In this document: positions 49,907-58,700 of the stretch, in pieces | How the letters are laid out: the number at the start of each line of letters is the position of its first letter | Numbering within the stretch: the first letter of the stretch is position 1 | Assembly: GCA_964236495.1 (NCBI GenBank) | Contig: CAXSBR010000002.1 | Coordinates: 124,001-188,000 of the forward strand | From: CAXSBR01 sp964236495 | GTDB taxonomy: Bacteria > Actinomycetota > Actinomycetes > Mycobacteriales > Jatrophihabitantaceae | DNA length: 64,000 nucleotides | Direction of reading: 5' to 3' | Notes under the pieces: model-generated | The model's database searches: none | What the model saw: the letters and a program-made list of their open reading frames with translations, nothing else | Told to the model about the DNA's origin: nothing | Position numbers and translations under genes: made by a program

Positions 49907-50857
49907 ATGGCAACGAGTGAGACCCGCGACGGCGTCGCCCTGACGAACCTCGACGAGCCACTGCTCGACGACGCGGAGGCGACCAAGCGCGACCTCGTCG
50001 ATTACCTCGATGTGCTCCATCGGCAGGTGATCGGTGCGCTCAGCGATCGGCCGTTGTCGGTCATTCGGGCGCTCCGCGGCCAGAAGCCGTTCATGCAGAA
50101 GAATGCGCCGAAGTACACACCGGAGTGGGTCGCCACCACTTCGGTCTGGTCCGCGGCGTCGATACGGGAGATCGCGTACCCGCTGTGCAACGACCGGCGA
50201 ACCTTGCTGTGGCTCGCCAATCAACGCGCCATCGAATTCCATCCCACGTTGTTCCAGATCACCGCGCCCGATGCCCCGACCCATCTGGTGCTCGACCTCG
50301 ACCCGCCCGAGGGCAGCGACTTCGGCTCCGTAGTCGCGGCGGCCGAGCTGGTCCGCCACGCGCTGGTCGACGTCCAATTGACCGGAGCCGTCAAGACCAG
50401 CGGCTCCAAAGGCGTGCACATCTTCGTACCGGTCACCGGGGCGAGCACCGAGGACGTCGCACTGGCCACCCGGGCGCTGGCAGTCCGGGCCGAGGCACTC
50501 GACCCCGACCTCGCCACGACTGCGTTCATCAAGGCCGACCGCGAGAACAAAGTCTTCCTCGACTCCACGCGGTCCGGCGGTGGCAGCGTCGCCGCCGCGT
50601 ACAGCCCACGGCTCCGGCCGGGCATGCCGGTGTCGTTCCCCGTCGCGTGGTCCGACCTTGCCGTCGTGACCCCGGCAGACTTCACGCTGCACACCGCGCC
50701 AGCCCTGCTGGGCGATACCGATCCCTGGACGACGCTGATGCCAGCACCCCAGCCGCTGCCGCCAGAGCTCATTGAGCAGGGCCGCACCATCCCCGCCGCC
50801 CGGGCCCAAGCGCTGCACGAGGACCTACGGCGACATCACCGCGGCGAAAAGCGCTGA
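49907..50857 (+). CDS. Stand-alone LigD-type polymerase/primase domain protein
   Basis: AEP superfamily polymerase as in the PolDom of LigD, acting in non-homologous end joining or gap repair. The 316-residue protein has LTNLDEPLLDDAEATKRDLVDYL, GQKPFMQKNAPKYTPEWV, the catalytic acid pair in HLVLDLDPPEGSDF, KTSGSKGVHIFVPV (SGxKGxH motif) and a late DSTRSGGGSVAAAYSPR. A ligase or nuclease domain is not fused and no Ku gene is adjacent. ATG 49907 chosen; the 17 extra residues upstream are unconserved. Similar single-domain forms exist in mycobacteria (PrimC/LigD2-type). Confidence 0.9.
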   Translation: MATSETRDGVALTNLDEPLLDDAEATKRDLVDYLDVLHRQVIGALSDRPLSVIRALRGQKPFMQKNAPKYTPEWVATTSVWSAASIREIAYPLCNDRRTLLWLANQRAIEFHPTLFQITAPDAPTHLVLDLDPPEGSDFGSVVAAAELVRHALVDVQLTGAVKTSGSKGVHIFVPVTGASTEDVALATRALAVRAEALDPDLATTAFIKADRENKVFLDSTRSGGGSVAAAYSPRLRPGMPVSFPVAWSDLAVVTPADFTLHTAPALLGDTDPWTTLMPAPQPLPPELIEQGRTIPAARAQALHEDLRRHHRGEKR

Positions 50858-51002
50858 CCCGCCCAGGACACTTTCGCCAGCGGCCAGGCGCCCCTCCGCG
50901 CGTGAAGCGGACAGCGAGTCATCGACGACGTCGCGTGAGCAGATGCGCGGATGCGCGCGGATCAGTACGAACGGCGTCGGTAGCGTTGTTTACGCGACTG
51001 AC

Positions 51003-52424
51003 CTACTGCGGTGCGACGTCGAGCACCACCGGCTCCTCGCCGGGCGTGCGCAAGTCACGCAGCCGGCTGGCGTGCAGCGGTGTGGTGCGCCAGTGCGCGG
51101 TGAACGTCATCGAGCGGGTGTCGCAGACCAAGGACAAGCGGTGCGGGGTGTCGGCGAAGATTGCGTCGAGCAGCAGCGTCTCGGCGTCGGCCCAGCCGGC
51201 GGCAACGACGACCGATGCATCGCCATCACCGACACGCACCTCGACCACGTCGCCGGTGTCGTCGGCAAGGACGGCCCGTCCGCCGGTACGGACGCCGACC
51301 GAGGTGAGCCGCGCCAGGGCAGGACATGTGCCGCCCAGCGGCACGAAATCCAGGTCGATCCAGGCAGACATGTCAGGCGTCCAGGAGGTGCCGCGTTCGG
51401 GCTTGAGGGCAAGCGAGGCCAGCCGCGCGAGCAGCGCGTCGTCAGCGCTCGACCGCGGTGTTGGGTTCGGTCGCATCGCCGGCAGCAGGTGCGCGTACAC
51501 GGCGTCGAGCACGTCCTGCATGTGCACCACGGCCGAGGTGATCGCCACGACCGCGTCCTGCTCGGGCAGCACTAAGCAGAACTGACCCCCGGCGCCGTCG
51601 CCACGAAAGCCGTGGCGGGACCGCCAGAACCCGAGCCCATAACCTTGCTGCCAGTCGGGGAACGCCTCGGCAGAGGTGTCGGAGTGCGCACTGCTCGCGA
51701 CCGCAGCCCAGCCGCTCGGCAGCACCTGACGGTCCGCCCACCTGCCGTCGTCGAGGTAGAGCAGGCCCAGGCGAGCCACCGCGTCCGGCGTGGCGAACAG
51801 GCCGCTCCAGGCAAGGTCATCCCCGGCGGGGTACTGCTGCCACCTGATCGGTCCGGCCCCGACAGGGTCGAGCACCCGGCTGCGCAGCAGGTCCGACAGC
51901 GACGCGCCCGTCACCCGCCGCACGAGTGCGGCAATGGTCATCACCGGCGGCTGGTTGTAGGTGAACACCGTGCCCGGATCGTCCTCGACCGCCATCCGAA
52001 GGAACGCCCCTACCGGGTCGGCGGGGTCGGTCGCGAGCGCGCTCTCCCATGTCTCGTGGCGATGCCCGGTCCGCATCGAGGCGATGTGGCGCACGGTGCG
52101 TCGGCGCGCGCGCTCGGGCACGTCGGCAAGCGGGACCTCCGGGAAGTAGTCGAGCACGGGCGCGTCAAGATCTACCAGCCCGTCGCCAACAGCGATGCCC
52201 AACGCGGTCGACGTAAATGATTTGCTCAACGAGTACAGCAGCCCCGCACGGTCGAGGCGGAAGGGCCACCAGGCGCCGGCGGCAATGACGTTACGGTGCC
52301 GGATCACGATGACGCTGTGCGCCTCGATCCCCGGATGGGCCTCTAGAGCGTCGATGAATTCGGCCACACCGGCCGGGTCGACACCCTGCTCAGACGGCGT
52401 GCTGATCGGCAACGGTGCACTCAC
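51003..52424 (-). CDS. Serine hydrolase of the class C beta-lactamase superfamily
   Basis: Penicillin-binding-protein-like esterase or beta-lactamase-related hydrolase, 473 residues. The catalytic S-x2-K is in LLYSLSKSFTSTALGIAV, and a Tyr-Asn pair occurs in FTYNQPPVMTI; GYGLGFWRSRHGFRGDGAGGQ gives the third-motif region. A C-terminal domain of about 170 residues (from KPERGTSWTPDMSAW) is beta-rich. No signal peptide is seen with the GTG at 52424, so it is cytoplasmic as predicted; a longer start does not add one. Physiological substrate unknown. Confidence 0.87.
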   Translation of the reverse strand: MSAPLPISTPSEQGVDPAGVAEFIDALEAHPGIEAHSVIVIRHRNVIAAGAWWPFRLDRAGLLYSLSKSFTSTALGIAVGDGLVDLDAPVLDYFPEVPLADVPERARRRTVRHIASMRTGHRHETWESALATDPADPVGAFLRMAVEDDPGTVFTYNQPPVMTIAALVRRVTGASLSDLLRSRVLDPVGAGPIRWQQYPAGDDLAWSGLFATPDAVARLGLLYLDDGRWADRQVLPSGWAAVASSAHSDTSAEAFPDWQQGYGLGFWRSRHGFRGDGAGGQFCLVLPEQDAVVAITSAVVHMQDVLDAVYAHLLPAMRPNPTPRSSADDALLARLASLALKPERGTSWTPDMSAWIDLDFVPLGGTCPALARLTSVGVRTGGRAVLADDTGDVVEVRVGDGDASVVVAAGWADAETLLLDAIFADTPHRLSLVCDTRSMTFTAHWRTTPLHASRLRDLRTPGEEPVVLDVAPQ

Positions 52425-52499
52425 ACAAGGCACGCTAGCGCGCCAGCGGCGAGAGCCGGGAAACATGCAATCACCAGGTCCTGCACATGGCGAAGGTGA

Positions 52500-52766
52500 T
52501 CAGCTGCGGTATGCGTCTTGTCGATGATCGACGTCCAGGATGAAGACCACCTGTTCTTGCTCATCGATGCGATAGCGAACTCGGTACTCGCCTCGCCGGG
52601 CACGCCACTGCCCTGCGAACGGCGTACGCAATGCCGCGCTCACGCGGCGTGGGTTGTCGGCGAGCGGACCGAACAAGAACTCGACGCACGCCGCAGCGAC
52701 CGCCTCAGGCAGGCGCTCGGCCAACTGGCGAGCCGCGCTCCGGGTCACAACGACCCGCAAGCTCAC
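52500..52766 (-). CDS. RelE/ParE-family toxin
   Basis: Type II toxin, 88 residues, probably an mRNA interferase acting at the ribosome. It has LAERLPEAVAAACVEFLFGPLADNPRRVSAAL, RARRGEYRVRYRIDEQ and VVFILDVDHRQDAYR, the full RelE fold with basic patches. The start (GTG or similar at 52766) overlaps the antitoxin stop by four bases, so production is coupled. It is intact, in contrast with the frameshifted toxin at 27628. Confidence 0.9.
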   Translation of the reverse strand: MSLRVVVTRSAARQLAERLPEAVAAACVEFLFGPLADNPRRVSAALRTPFAGQWRARRGEYRVRYRIDEQEQVVFILDVDHRQDAYRS

Positions 52767-53044
52767 TCAGAGCCCGCCGGTCCGCTGAGCAGCGCTCGAA
52801 CCGCTTCCTCGTCCAGCACTTGTCCCAGCTCGATGTCGCGTTCGGCGATCAACACCCGTGCCTGTGCCCCACGATCGCTGAGCAGCTCCAGAGTCGCCTC
52901 GAGCGAATCAAGATCCTCGGCGGCGAGCAGGACGACATAGTCACGACCGTTCTTCGTGACCTGAACACGCTCGTGGGTGGTAGCGACCTCGTCGGCAATC
53001 TCGGAGAGTCGCGCTTTGACCTCCGAAAGCGGCAGCGTCGTCAT
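52763..53044 (-). CDS. Phd/YefM-family antitoxin
   Basis: Antitoxin and autorepressor of the RelE-type toxin. The 93-residue protein opens with TTLPLSEVKARLSEIADEVATTHERVQVTKNGRDYVVLLAAEDLDSLE, the whole Phd DNA-binding domain, and ends in a toxin-binding tail (ERDIELGQVLDEEAVRALL). It is first in a two-gene operon with the toxin. Its middle segment matches the truncated antitoxin at 27904. Confidence 0.92.
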   Translation of the reverse strand: MTTLPLSEVKARLSEIADEVATTHERVQVTKNGRDYVVLLAAEDLDSLEATLELLSDRGAQARVLIAERDIELGQVLDEEAVRALLSGPAGSE

Positions 53045-53325
53045 AGACCAGAATTGTAGGCTGTTGAGCTGGCTTTGCGCCGACGGCCCGGTCGCACGCC
53101 GACACCGTCATCACAGACCGTGGCGCGTGCGGCACCCTAACCGGCGTTATCGAACCGCCACAGCGCGGCCGTGCCTATGCAGATGAGCCCGTATGTAGGC
53201 CGCGTTGTCCCGGGATATGGCCCTCCAAGGTCCACGGTGCCGATTGTGCTCCTTCTTTTCACCTTCACGCCGCCCACGTCAGTCATAGTCGGCGCTGGCG
53301 ATCTCGACGGAGCCTGGCCGGGTCT

Positions 53326-54276
53326 TCAGGCCGGCGGGAAGTGCGAGGCCAGGACGGCGTGAACCAACACAGTCTGTCCAACGCTGAGAGCCGCAGCGCC
53401 GAAGACGCCGTCGGCGACCTGAGCCGGTCGCAGGACCTCGATTTCGCCGACACTGAACGACCCGCCGAACAACGGCCAATCAGCATCGACGAAGCAGAGC
53501 ATGCCGCGCACCGGCGCGACACCCCAACCGGCCATAGTCAGCGCTGCCTTGACCACCTCGACCTGCTTCACAGCGCCGGTGACCAAGCTGGAGCGGTCCC
53601 GCCGCCCGACCATCAACGTCTCGCGCCGCGGACGGAACAGGCCACCCTCCACCCGAAGGCGAGGTCGGCCGACGTACCGCTTGGCGTCGATGACGAATAC
53701 CCCGCCCGGCCCAACTACCAGGTGGTCGATGTTGGCTCGCGTACCCGGGATGCGCCGGTCGTGTAGGACCCGCGCGGACCGCGCAGGCAGACAATCAAGT
53801 ACGCGGCCGAGTTTTTCCTCCCCGACCGCGCCACGCTCCCACGCCCGGGTGCTCTGCGGCTCGTCGGTCAGGGCAAGGATCAGTCCACCAAGTCGGGGAT
53901 GCGCCGCGCGAACTCGATTATCCCGCCTCGAAACCCGTCGCTCGAACTCGCGCTGCGCCGACGCGCCGGCCGAGCCGGTCGCCACCTCTGCAGACGCCAC
54001 TGGCTCCGCAGCCTGATCCCGCGGCGGCGTGAGGGCAGTCGGGCAGGCAAGACCCTGCAGCTCGGGCGACGCCAGCTCAGCCGCAACCAGAACCGGCAGC
54101 GGACCGTCTCGTCCGTGGCTCGACGCGCAGTCGACGCACTCAACCAACTTCGAAGCCGGGTAGTACAGCGCGGCTTGCCCAACCGGAAGTGACCGGCGAC
54201 AACCGCGACAGCTCCCGGCATAGCGCAGCGTGAGTCGTCTGGGCGTGGAGGTGGACGCGGACACGTCGGTACTCAT
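53326..54276 (-). CDS. NERD-domain protein with N-terminal zinc ribbon
   Basis: The NERD (nuclease-related) domain belongs to the PD-(D/E)XK-like fold and is thought to act on nucleic acids; role unproven. Of 316 residues, the N-terminus has a zinc ribbon (SCRGCRRSL to VECVDCASS), then a Ser/Ala-rich linker. The NERD domain begins at ERGAVGEEKLGRVLDCLPA and has RRIPGTRANIDHLVVGPGGVFVIDAKRYVG, with the D-x-DAK catalytic pattern, then SFSVGEIEVLRPAQVADG. ATG 54276. The toxin-antitoxin pair lies downstream; no direct link to it is evident. Confidence 0.87.
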   Translation of the reverse strand: MSTDVSASTSTPRRLTLRYAGSCRGCRRSLPVGQAALYYPASKLVECVDCASSHGRDGPLPVLVAAELASPELQGLACPTALTPPRDQAAEPVASAEVATGSAGASAQREFERRVSRRDNRVRAAHPRLGGLILALTDEPQSTRAWERGAVGEEKLGRVLDCLPARSARVLHDRRIPGTRANIDHLVVGPGGVFVIDAKRYVGRPRLRVEGGLFRPRRETLMVGRRDRSSLVTGAVKQVEVVKAALTMAGWGVAPVRGMLCFVDADWPLFGGSFSVGEIEVLRPAQVADGVFGAAALSVGQTVLVHAVLASHFPPA

Positions 54277-54496
54277 CGACCAGGTGCGCACGGTTCTGAG
54301 CCACTGCCGCCCGCGGACTGTTCGTCATCACCGACGACGCGTCGATCAGGCAACACCCAGGCCATCATCGACGAAGGCGACGATCAGGCGCGCGCAGCGA
54401 TTAAGCCGGCCGGTTCCCTCACGAACCAGGCGCGCCGGCCGATTGACGAGGTATGACAGCGTTCCCGCACACCTGCCGCCGGCGGGTGCGGCGGCG

Positions 54497-56512
54497 GTGA
54501 GCAGCCCTTGGCTGCTTCGCGCTCGCCAGGCGCAGAGCCTCGGCATAGCTGCGATCGCGGGAACGTTCCTGCTGCTGATCGGCGTGGTGATCGCCGGATC
54601 CATCGTCATGGATCGCGCCGCACAAGACACGCAACGTTCCGTGTCCCTGAGCACGGCATACCAGCATGCAGCAGCCGGACTGGCAGCTGAGCAGTCCCTG
54701 GAGCGCAAATACCGGCTCGAGCCGGGTCCGCTTCCGTTGGCCGACTACGCCGCCGCGAAACGGCAGGTGATCGAGGCGCTGGACCAAATTAAGCTCGGCA
54801 CCAGCGAGGATAAGCAGCTGGCCGCGAATGTGACCGCCGAGCACGAGCAGTACGTAGTACAGGCGCGGCTGCTGTTCCAAGCGGTGGACCGCCTCGAGGA
54901 GGGCCCGGTCATCAGCGCGATCGACAGCGGTCAGGTCGATCCCATCTCCGGCGCAATGCAGACCGATGTCTACGCAGCCGCCACCAGGCACGAAACCAAC
55001 GCACTGCAGCAAGTTGCCAGCTCCCGCCGCACCGGCCGGGTGATCCTCGGGTTCAACATTGCGACGTTGCTGGTCGGTCTCGGGCTGATCCTCGCCGGCG
55101 CGCTCGCGTTGGTTCGCTCCCAACGGCGCCTGCGCACCCAGCGCGACACCAACCTTCACCTCGCCTTCCATGACGACCTCACCGGTCTGCCCAACCGGGC
55201 GCTGTTCAAGGACCGCACCGAGCAGGCTCTGCTCACGGCGCGCCGATCGGGCTTGCAGGTGGCCGTGATGTTCATCGACCTCAACCGGTTCAAGGACATC
55301 AACGACACCTTGGGCCATCATTACGGCGACCTGCTGCTGGTTCAGGTAGCCCAGCGTTTCACCGACACGCTGCGCGCTCAGGACTCCGTGGCAAGACTGG
55401 GCGGCGACGAATACGCCGTCCTCCTGGGTGACACCACCCAGGAGGAAGCCGCCGCGGCGGCTGTCCTCCTCACCGAGGTTCTCCAGCAGCCATTCAACGT
55501 CAAGGACATTCTTCTCGACGTCGAGGCCAGCATCGGCATAGCGCTCGCCGATTCAGATGGTGACGTCGAGACGATTCTGCGACATGCCGACGTGGCCATG
55601 TACGAAGCCAAGACCCGGCACTTGCCATCAGCCGTCTACGAAACGACGCGCGACGACAACACGGTCGCGCTTCTCGCACTGCTCGGTGATCTGCGCCGTG
55701 GCATCACCCGCGGCGAATTGGTTCTCTTCTATCAGCCCAAGATCAACGCAATTACCGGAGCGCTGTGCAGCGCGGAGGCGCTGGTGCGATGGCAGCACCC
55801 GACGCGCGGCATGCTTGCCCCGGATGCATTCATTTCCGTCGCCGAGAACACCGCGGTCATTCATCCGTTGACTGCGGAGGTGTTGCATCAGGCGCTGCTG
55901 CAGATCCGAGAGTGGCTCCAGCGCGGCTGGACCATTCCGGTGTCGGTCAACATCTCGGCCCGCTCGTTGCAGGACCTCGACTTTCCCGCTCAGGTTCGCG
56001 AACAACTCGACGAAATCGGTATCCCCGGCGAGCTGCTGACCCTGGAGATAACCGAGAGCGCAGTGATGACTGACCCCGACCGTGCGCTCAGTGTGCTGCG
56101 AGCTCTCGACGCAATGGGAATCAGTTTGAGTATCGACGACTTCGGAACCGGGTACTCGTCGATGGCCTACCTCAAGCAGCTTCCCGTCAACGAACTCAAG
56201 ATTGATCGTTCCTTCGTGATGGGGCTCACCACGGAGGCCAGCTCAGCTGTGCTGGTGAAATCAGCCGTCGACCTTGGCCACAACCTGGGAATGCACGTCG
56301 TGGCCGAAGGAGTGGAGGACGCCGCAACGCAGGACATGCTGACGGCGCTGGGCTGCGACGAGCTTCAGGGCTACTTCATCAGCCGTCCTACGTCATCGGC
56401 AAACTTTGAATCCTGGTTGGAGAAACAACCGGATCGGGTGCGCAGCGAGATAGGCGGCGTCGGCCTCGTCACTGTTGCACCGCTAAGCGGAGCGGTCACC
56501 GCGGACTACTGA
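54497..56512 (+). CDS. Membrane GGDEF-EAL cyclic-di-GMP enzyme
   Basis: Makes and/or degrades c-di-GMP. Of 671 residues, two transmembrane helices (about 12-37 and 178-203) enclose an extracytoplasmic, mostly helical sensor region of about 140 residues. The GGDEF domain (about 215-385) has FHDDLTGLPNRALFKDR and the active site RLGGDEYAVLLG, with Tyr in place of the last Phe. The EAL domain (about 405-655) has SAEALVRWQHPT, NISARSLQD, LEITESAVMT, SIDDFGTGYSSMAYL, LKIDRSFV and VVAEGVED, all metal and substrate residues present. GTG 54497 is the only start close to the first helix. Confidence 0.9.
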   Translation: MSSPWLLRARQAQSLGIAAIAGTFLLLIGVVIAGSIVMDRAAQDTQRSVSLSTAYQHAAAGLAAEQSLERKYRLEPGPLPLADYAAAKRQVIEALDQIKLGTSEDKQLAANVTAEHEQYVVQARLLFQAVDRLEEGPVISAIDSGQVDPISGAMQTDVYAAATRHETNALQQVASSRRTGRVILGFNIATLLVGLGLILAGALALVRSQRRLRTQRDTNLHLAFHDDLTGLPNRALFKDRTEQALLTARRSGLQVAVMFIDLNRFKDINDTLGHHYGDLLLVQVAQRFTDTLRAQDSVARLGGDEYAVLLGDTTQEEAAAAAVLLTEVLQQPFNVKDILLDVEASIGIALADSDGDVETILRHADVAMYEAKTRHLPSAVYETTRDDNTVALLALLGDLRRGITRGELVLFYQPKINAITGALCSAEALVRWQHPTRGMLAPDAFISVAENTAVIHPLTAEVLHQALLQIREWLQRGWTIPVSVNISARSLQDLDFPAQVREQLDEIGIPGELLTLEITESAVMTDPDRALSVLRALDAMGISLSIDDFGTGYSSMAYLKQLPVNELKIDRSFVMGLTTEASSAVLVKSAVDLGHNLGMHVVAEGVEDAATQDMLTALGCDELQGYFISRPTSSANFESWLEKQPDRVRSEIGGVGLVTVAPLSGAVTADY

Positions 56513-56567
56513 AGCACCCTCGTGCGGTTGGCACGCCAGTCGGCCAGCGCTGTACGACAATGTCGGC

Positions 56568-57923
56568 ATGACCGATCCCTGGGGCCTCGAGCAACCACCA
56601 GCGGTAAGCGACGACTCGCCGACATTGCCGCCGCGCCTTGCTCGTCTGGCCCAGGTGCAGGCAACCGGCATTGCTCTCACGCACGAGGATCCCCACGCGC
56701 AGGACGGGCCCAGTTCGCAGGGGCTACCCGAAGTTCAGGCGCTGATGCGCGAGGGTTGGCAACCACTGCACGGCGCGCCGCTCTACTGCCTGCTTCCGGC
56801 CGCCTGGCCGGCCGAGCATCGTGCGTGGGTTCCGAATCGGCTGCCTGCGGTCGGCATGGGCGGCACGACCGACACCTACTGGAGCGAGATCGTTGCGATC
56901 CCCGACGAAGACGACTGGCAGGACGACTACCCGGCTGAACAGGCGCGCGCTGTGGGCCTGCCGGAGCCACCGGCCGACCGGATCTGGCTGCTGCGCTCAC
57001 CCTGGCCTCGTGTACCGGTAGCGGTGATCTACGAGATCATCTGGTCGATCGTGGAACGCACCTCCACTCCGGATGAAATAGGGGAGGTCTATCGCGTCGC
57101 CAGTGACGTCCTGACCTGGAACGAACAGCGAGCGCTGGACGCGTGCCCCGCCGACATCCGCGGACTGCTCGACGCCTGGGCAGACGCAGGTCGCGTCGGT
57201 GAGGATGTAGCAGAACTGGTCGAGCGGCGGGTGCAGCCTGCCGAATTCGACGACGCGCTCCGGCGCTCCGGACTTGACGAACCGACTCTGCTCGCCTGGC
57301 TGTCATCGCTGGACGCCTTCGTGGACGACGACGCGATTGACTTCATCAATGCGTGGCGCGCGAATGACTTACCCGGCGATCCGCCGCCCGGAGCCGATCG
57401 GTATCTCCACCGTGACCCCGTTGAGGTGAGGGTGTGGCTGGAGGCAGGCTTCGACCTCCATGCCTCGTCCCAGCTCGAGCTGGCTGGCCTCGACACGGCG
57501 ATCCGCTGGCGCGAGGCCGGCTTCGACGAGGCGGACACCTACGAACTGCTTCGCTCCGACCCCGCTCTCACACCTGAAGAGGCACACGCCTTCGACGGCG
57601 CCGGCGCCGCCCGCGAGCGACGTCGCGACTGGATCTACTACGGGTTCACCGCGCCGCAAGCTGCGGACTGGGCAGCCACCGGGCTGGCTCCGGCCCAAGC
57701 CCGGTTATGGCGCGCGTGCGGCAATGTGGCCGACGACGTAGTGCCCGGGCAGCAGTTCCCGCCCCAATTGCTCGAAGGTCACCGTCGGATTGCGTTCAGC
57801 CGATCAGCAGACGGTGAACTGTCGAACTCGGAGTGGGACGAGTTGCCAGATCCGCCCGACACCCGCGGCCGTCGAGCCCGTCGGTGGGCCGGCGACGAAG
57901 ACCCGTGGATCAACACCGACTGA
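56568..57923 (+). CDS. Hypothetical protein with degenerate helical repeats
   Basis: Function unknown. The 451-residue product is acidic and Trp-rich. The first half has EQPPAVSDDSPTLPPRLARLAQV and a YCLLPAAWPAEHRAW segment. The second half repeats a pattern of W-x3-GF-x4-A-x2-W-x3-G, e.g. VRVWLEAGFDLHASSQLELA, AIRWREAGFDEADTYELL, WIYYGFTAPQAADWAATGL, as found in uncharacterised actinobacterial proteins. No signal peptide or membrane helix. It ends 19 bp before the left boundary of the integrated element and is the host-side flank there. Confidence 0.65.
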   Translation: MTDPWGLEQPPAVSDDSPTLPPRLARLAQVQATGIALTHEDPHAQDGPSSQGLPEVQALMREGWQPLHGAPLYCLLPAAWPAEHRAWVPNRLPAVGMGGTTDTYWSEIVAIPDEDDWQDDYPAEQARAVGLPEPPADRIWLLRSPWPRVPVAVIYEIIWSIVERTSTPDEIGEVYRVASDVLTWNEQRALDACPADIRGLLDAWADAGRVGEDVAELVERRVQPAEFDDALRRSGLDEPTLLAWLSSLDAFVDDDAIDFINAWRANDLPGDPPPGADRYLHRDPVEVRVWLEAGFDLHASSQLELAGLDTAIRWREAGFDEADTYELLRSDPALTPEEAHAFDGAGAARERRRDWIYYGFTAPQAADWAATGLAPAQARLWRACGNVADDVVPGQQFPPQLLEGHRRIAFSRSADGELSNSEWDELPDPPDTRGRRARRWAGDEDPWINTD

Positions 57924-57942
57924 ACCCGGGCGAATGACTTTG

Positions 57943-57985
57943 GTGGGGCGGGTGGGGCTCGAACCCACGACCCAGGGATTATGAG
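57943..57985 (-). repeat. attL-type direct repeat: copy of the tRNA(CAU) 3' half
   Basis: 43 bp identical to 61942-61984. It contains the T-arm (GGTTCGAGCCCCAC on the minus strand) through the anticodon loop of the tRNA, but the sequence beyond cannot complete a cloverleaf. It marks the distal end of the integrated element. Confidence 0.92.
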
Positions 57986-58136
57986 GTCTTCCGCGCTCAC
58001 CCTTGTGCGAATCCGCTTATTTGAAGGGATTCCTGCGTCCGCGATTTGCCTTAGCTGACCAAATCCTCGTCTGTACCGGGGACGAGTCTGGCCCGCTCGT
58101 TCGAGCCCTGCCGCTGTCGCGTCGGAGCCGTGACTC

Positions 58137-58700
58137 TCACCAATTAAGCATCGTCCCGGTGAGGACATTCAGCAATAAACTTTCGATGAAGATGACCGTT
58201 TCTTCCCGACCGGGCCGGTACAGGGTTGGGTGGCCACAGCGATTCCGAAGGGTCAGACGTTCGACCAACATCAGTCGAGCGTTCTTGTTCATCATTCCGG
58301 CGTCCTCGGCCAGCGTCATCCAGTTAGCCTCACCGAGGTAGAGGAAGTCGTCCTTCTTCTTAATCCGGCGATAGTTGCTTGCCCTCCCGAACCGAGCGAG
58401 ATTGGCGACCTCGAAATCGTTAAGGCCGTTGGGGTGACCGGACGCCACGAGATACAGATGATCAACCGAGGCGGCCCAAACCATGAGGATGGCTGCGCGG
58501 TAGAGCGAGTTATCGTAGCAGGTGACAGCTTCAACGAGGTAGTCACGGTAGCTTGCGGGCGCCGCTGTGACGGCGTCGTTGAGGGACTTAAGCGCCTTCG
58601 CCGGCGATTGGCTCACATGATCGCTGACCGGGACCTCCTGGAGCTCTTGGAACGTCCGAAGGGAAGCTATACGCGCCCGAAGGAAGTCCTCACTCGCCAT
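58137..58700 (-). CDS. HEPN-like protein (candidate RNase), second gene of the element's effector pair
   Basis: The 187-residue, mostly helical product has SYRDYLVEAVTCYDNSLYRAAILMVWAA, the amphipathic helix pattern of HEPN/DUF4145-type proteins. Near the C-terminus it has RLTLRNRCGHPTLYRPG, where R152, then four residues, then H157 form the Rx4-6H motif that is the RNase active site in HEPN toxins and anti-phage effectors. Its ATG lies inside the end of the upstream gene (11-nt overlap), so the two are co-translated. A noncatalytic HEPN role cannot be excluded. GC is lower than in surrounding host genes. It is the last gene before attL. Confidence 0.7.
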   Translation of the reverse strand: MASEDFLRARIASLRTFQELQEVPVSDHVSQSPAKALKSLNDAVTAAPASYRDYLVEAVTCYDNSLYRAAILMVWAASVDHLYLVASGHPNGLNDFEVANLARFGRASNYRRIKKKDDFLYLGEANWMTLAEDAGMMNKNARLMLVERLTLRNRCGHPTLYRPGREETVIFIESLLLNVLTGTMLNW

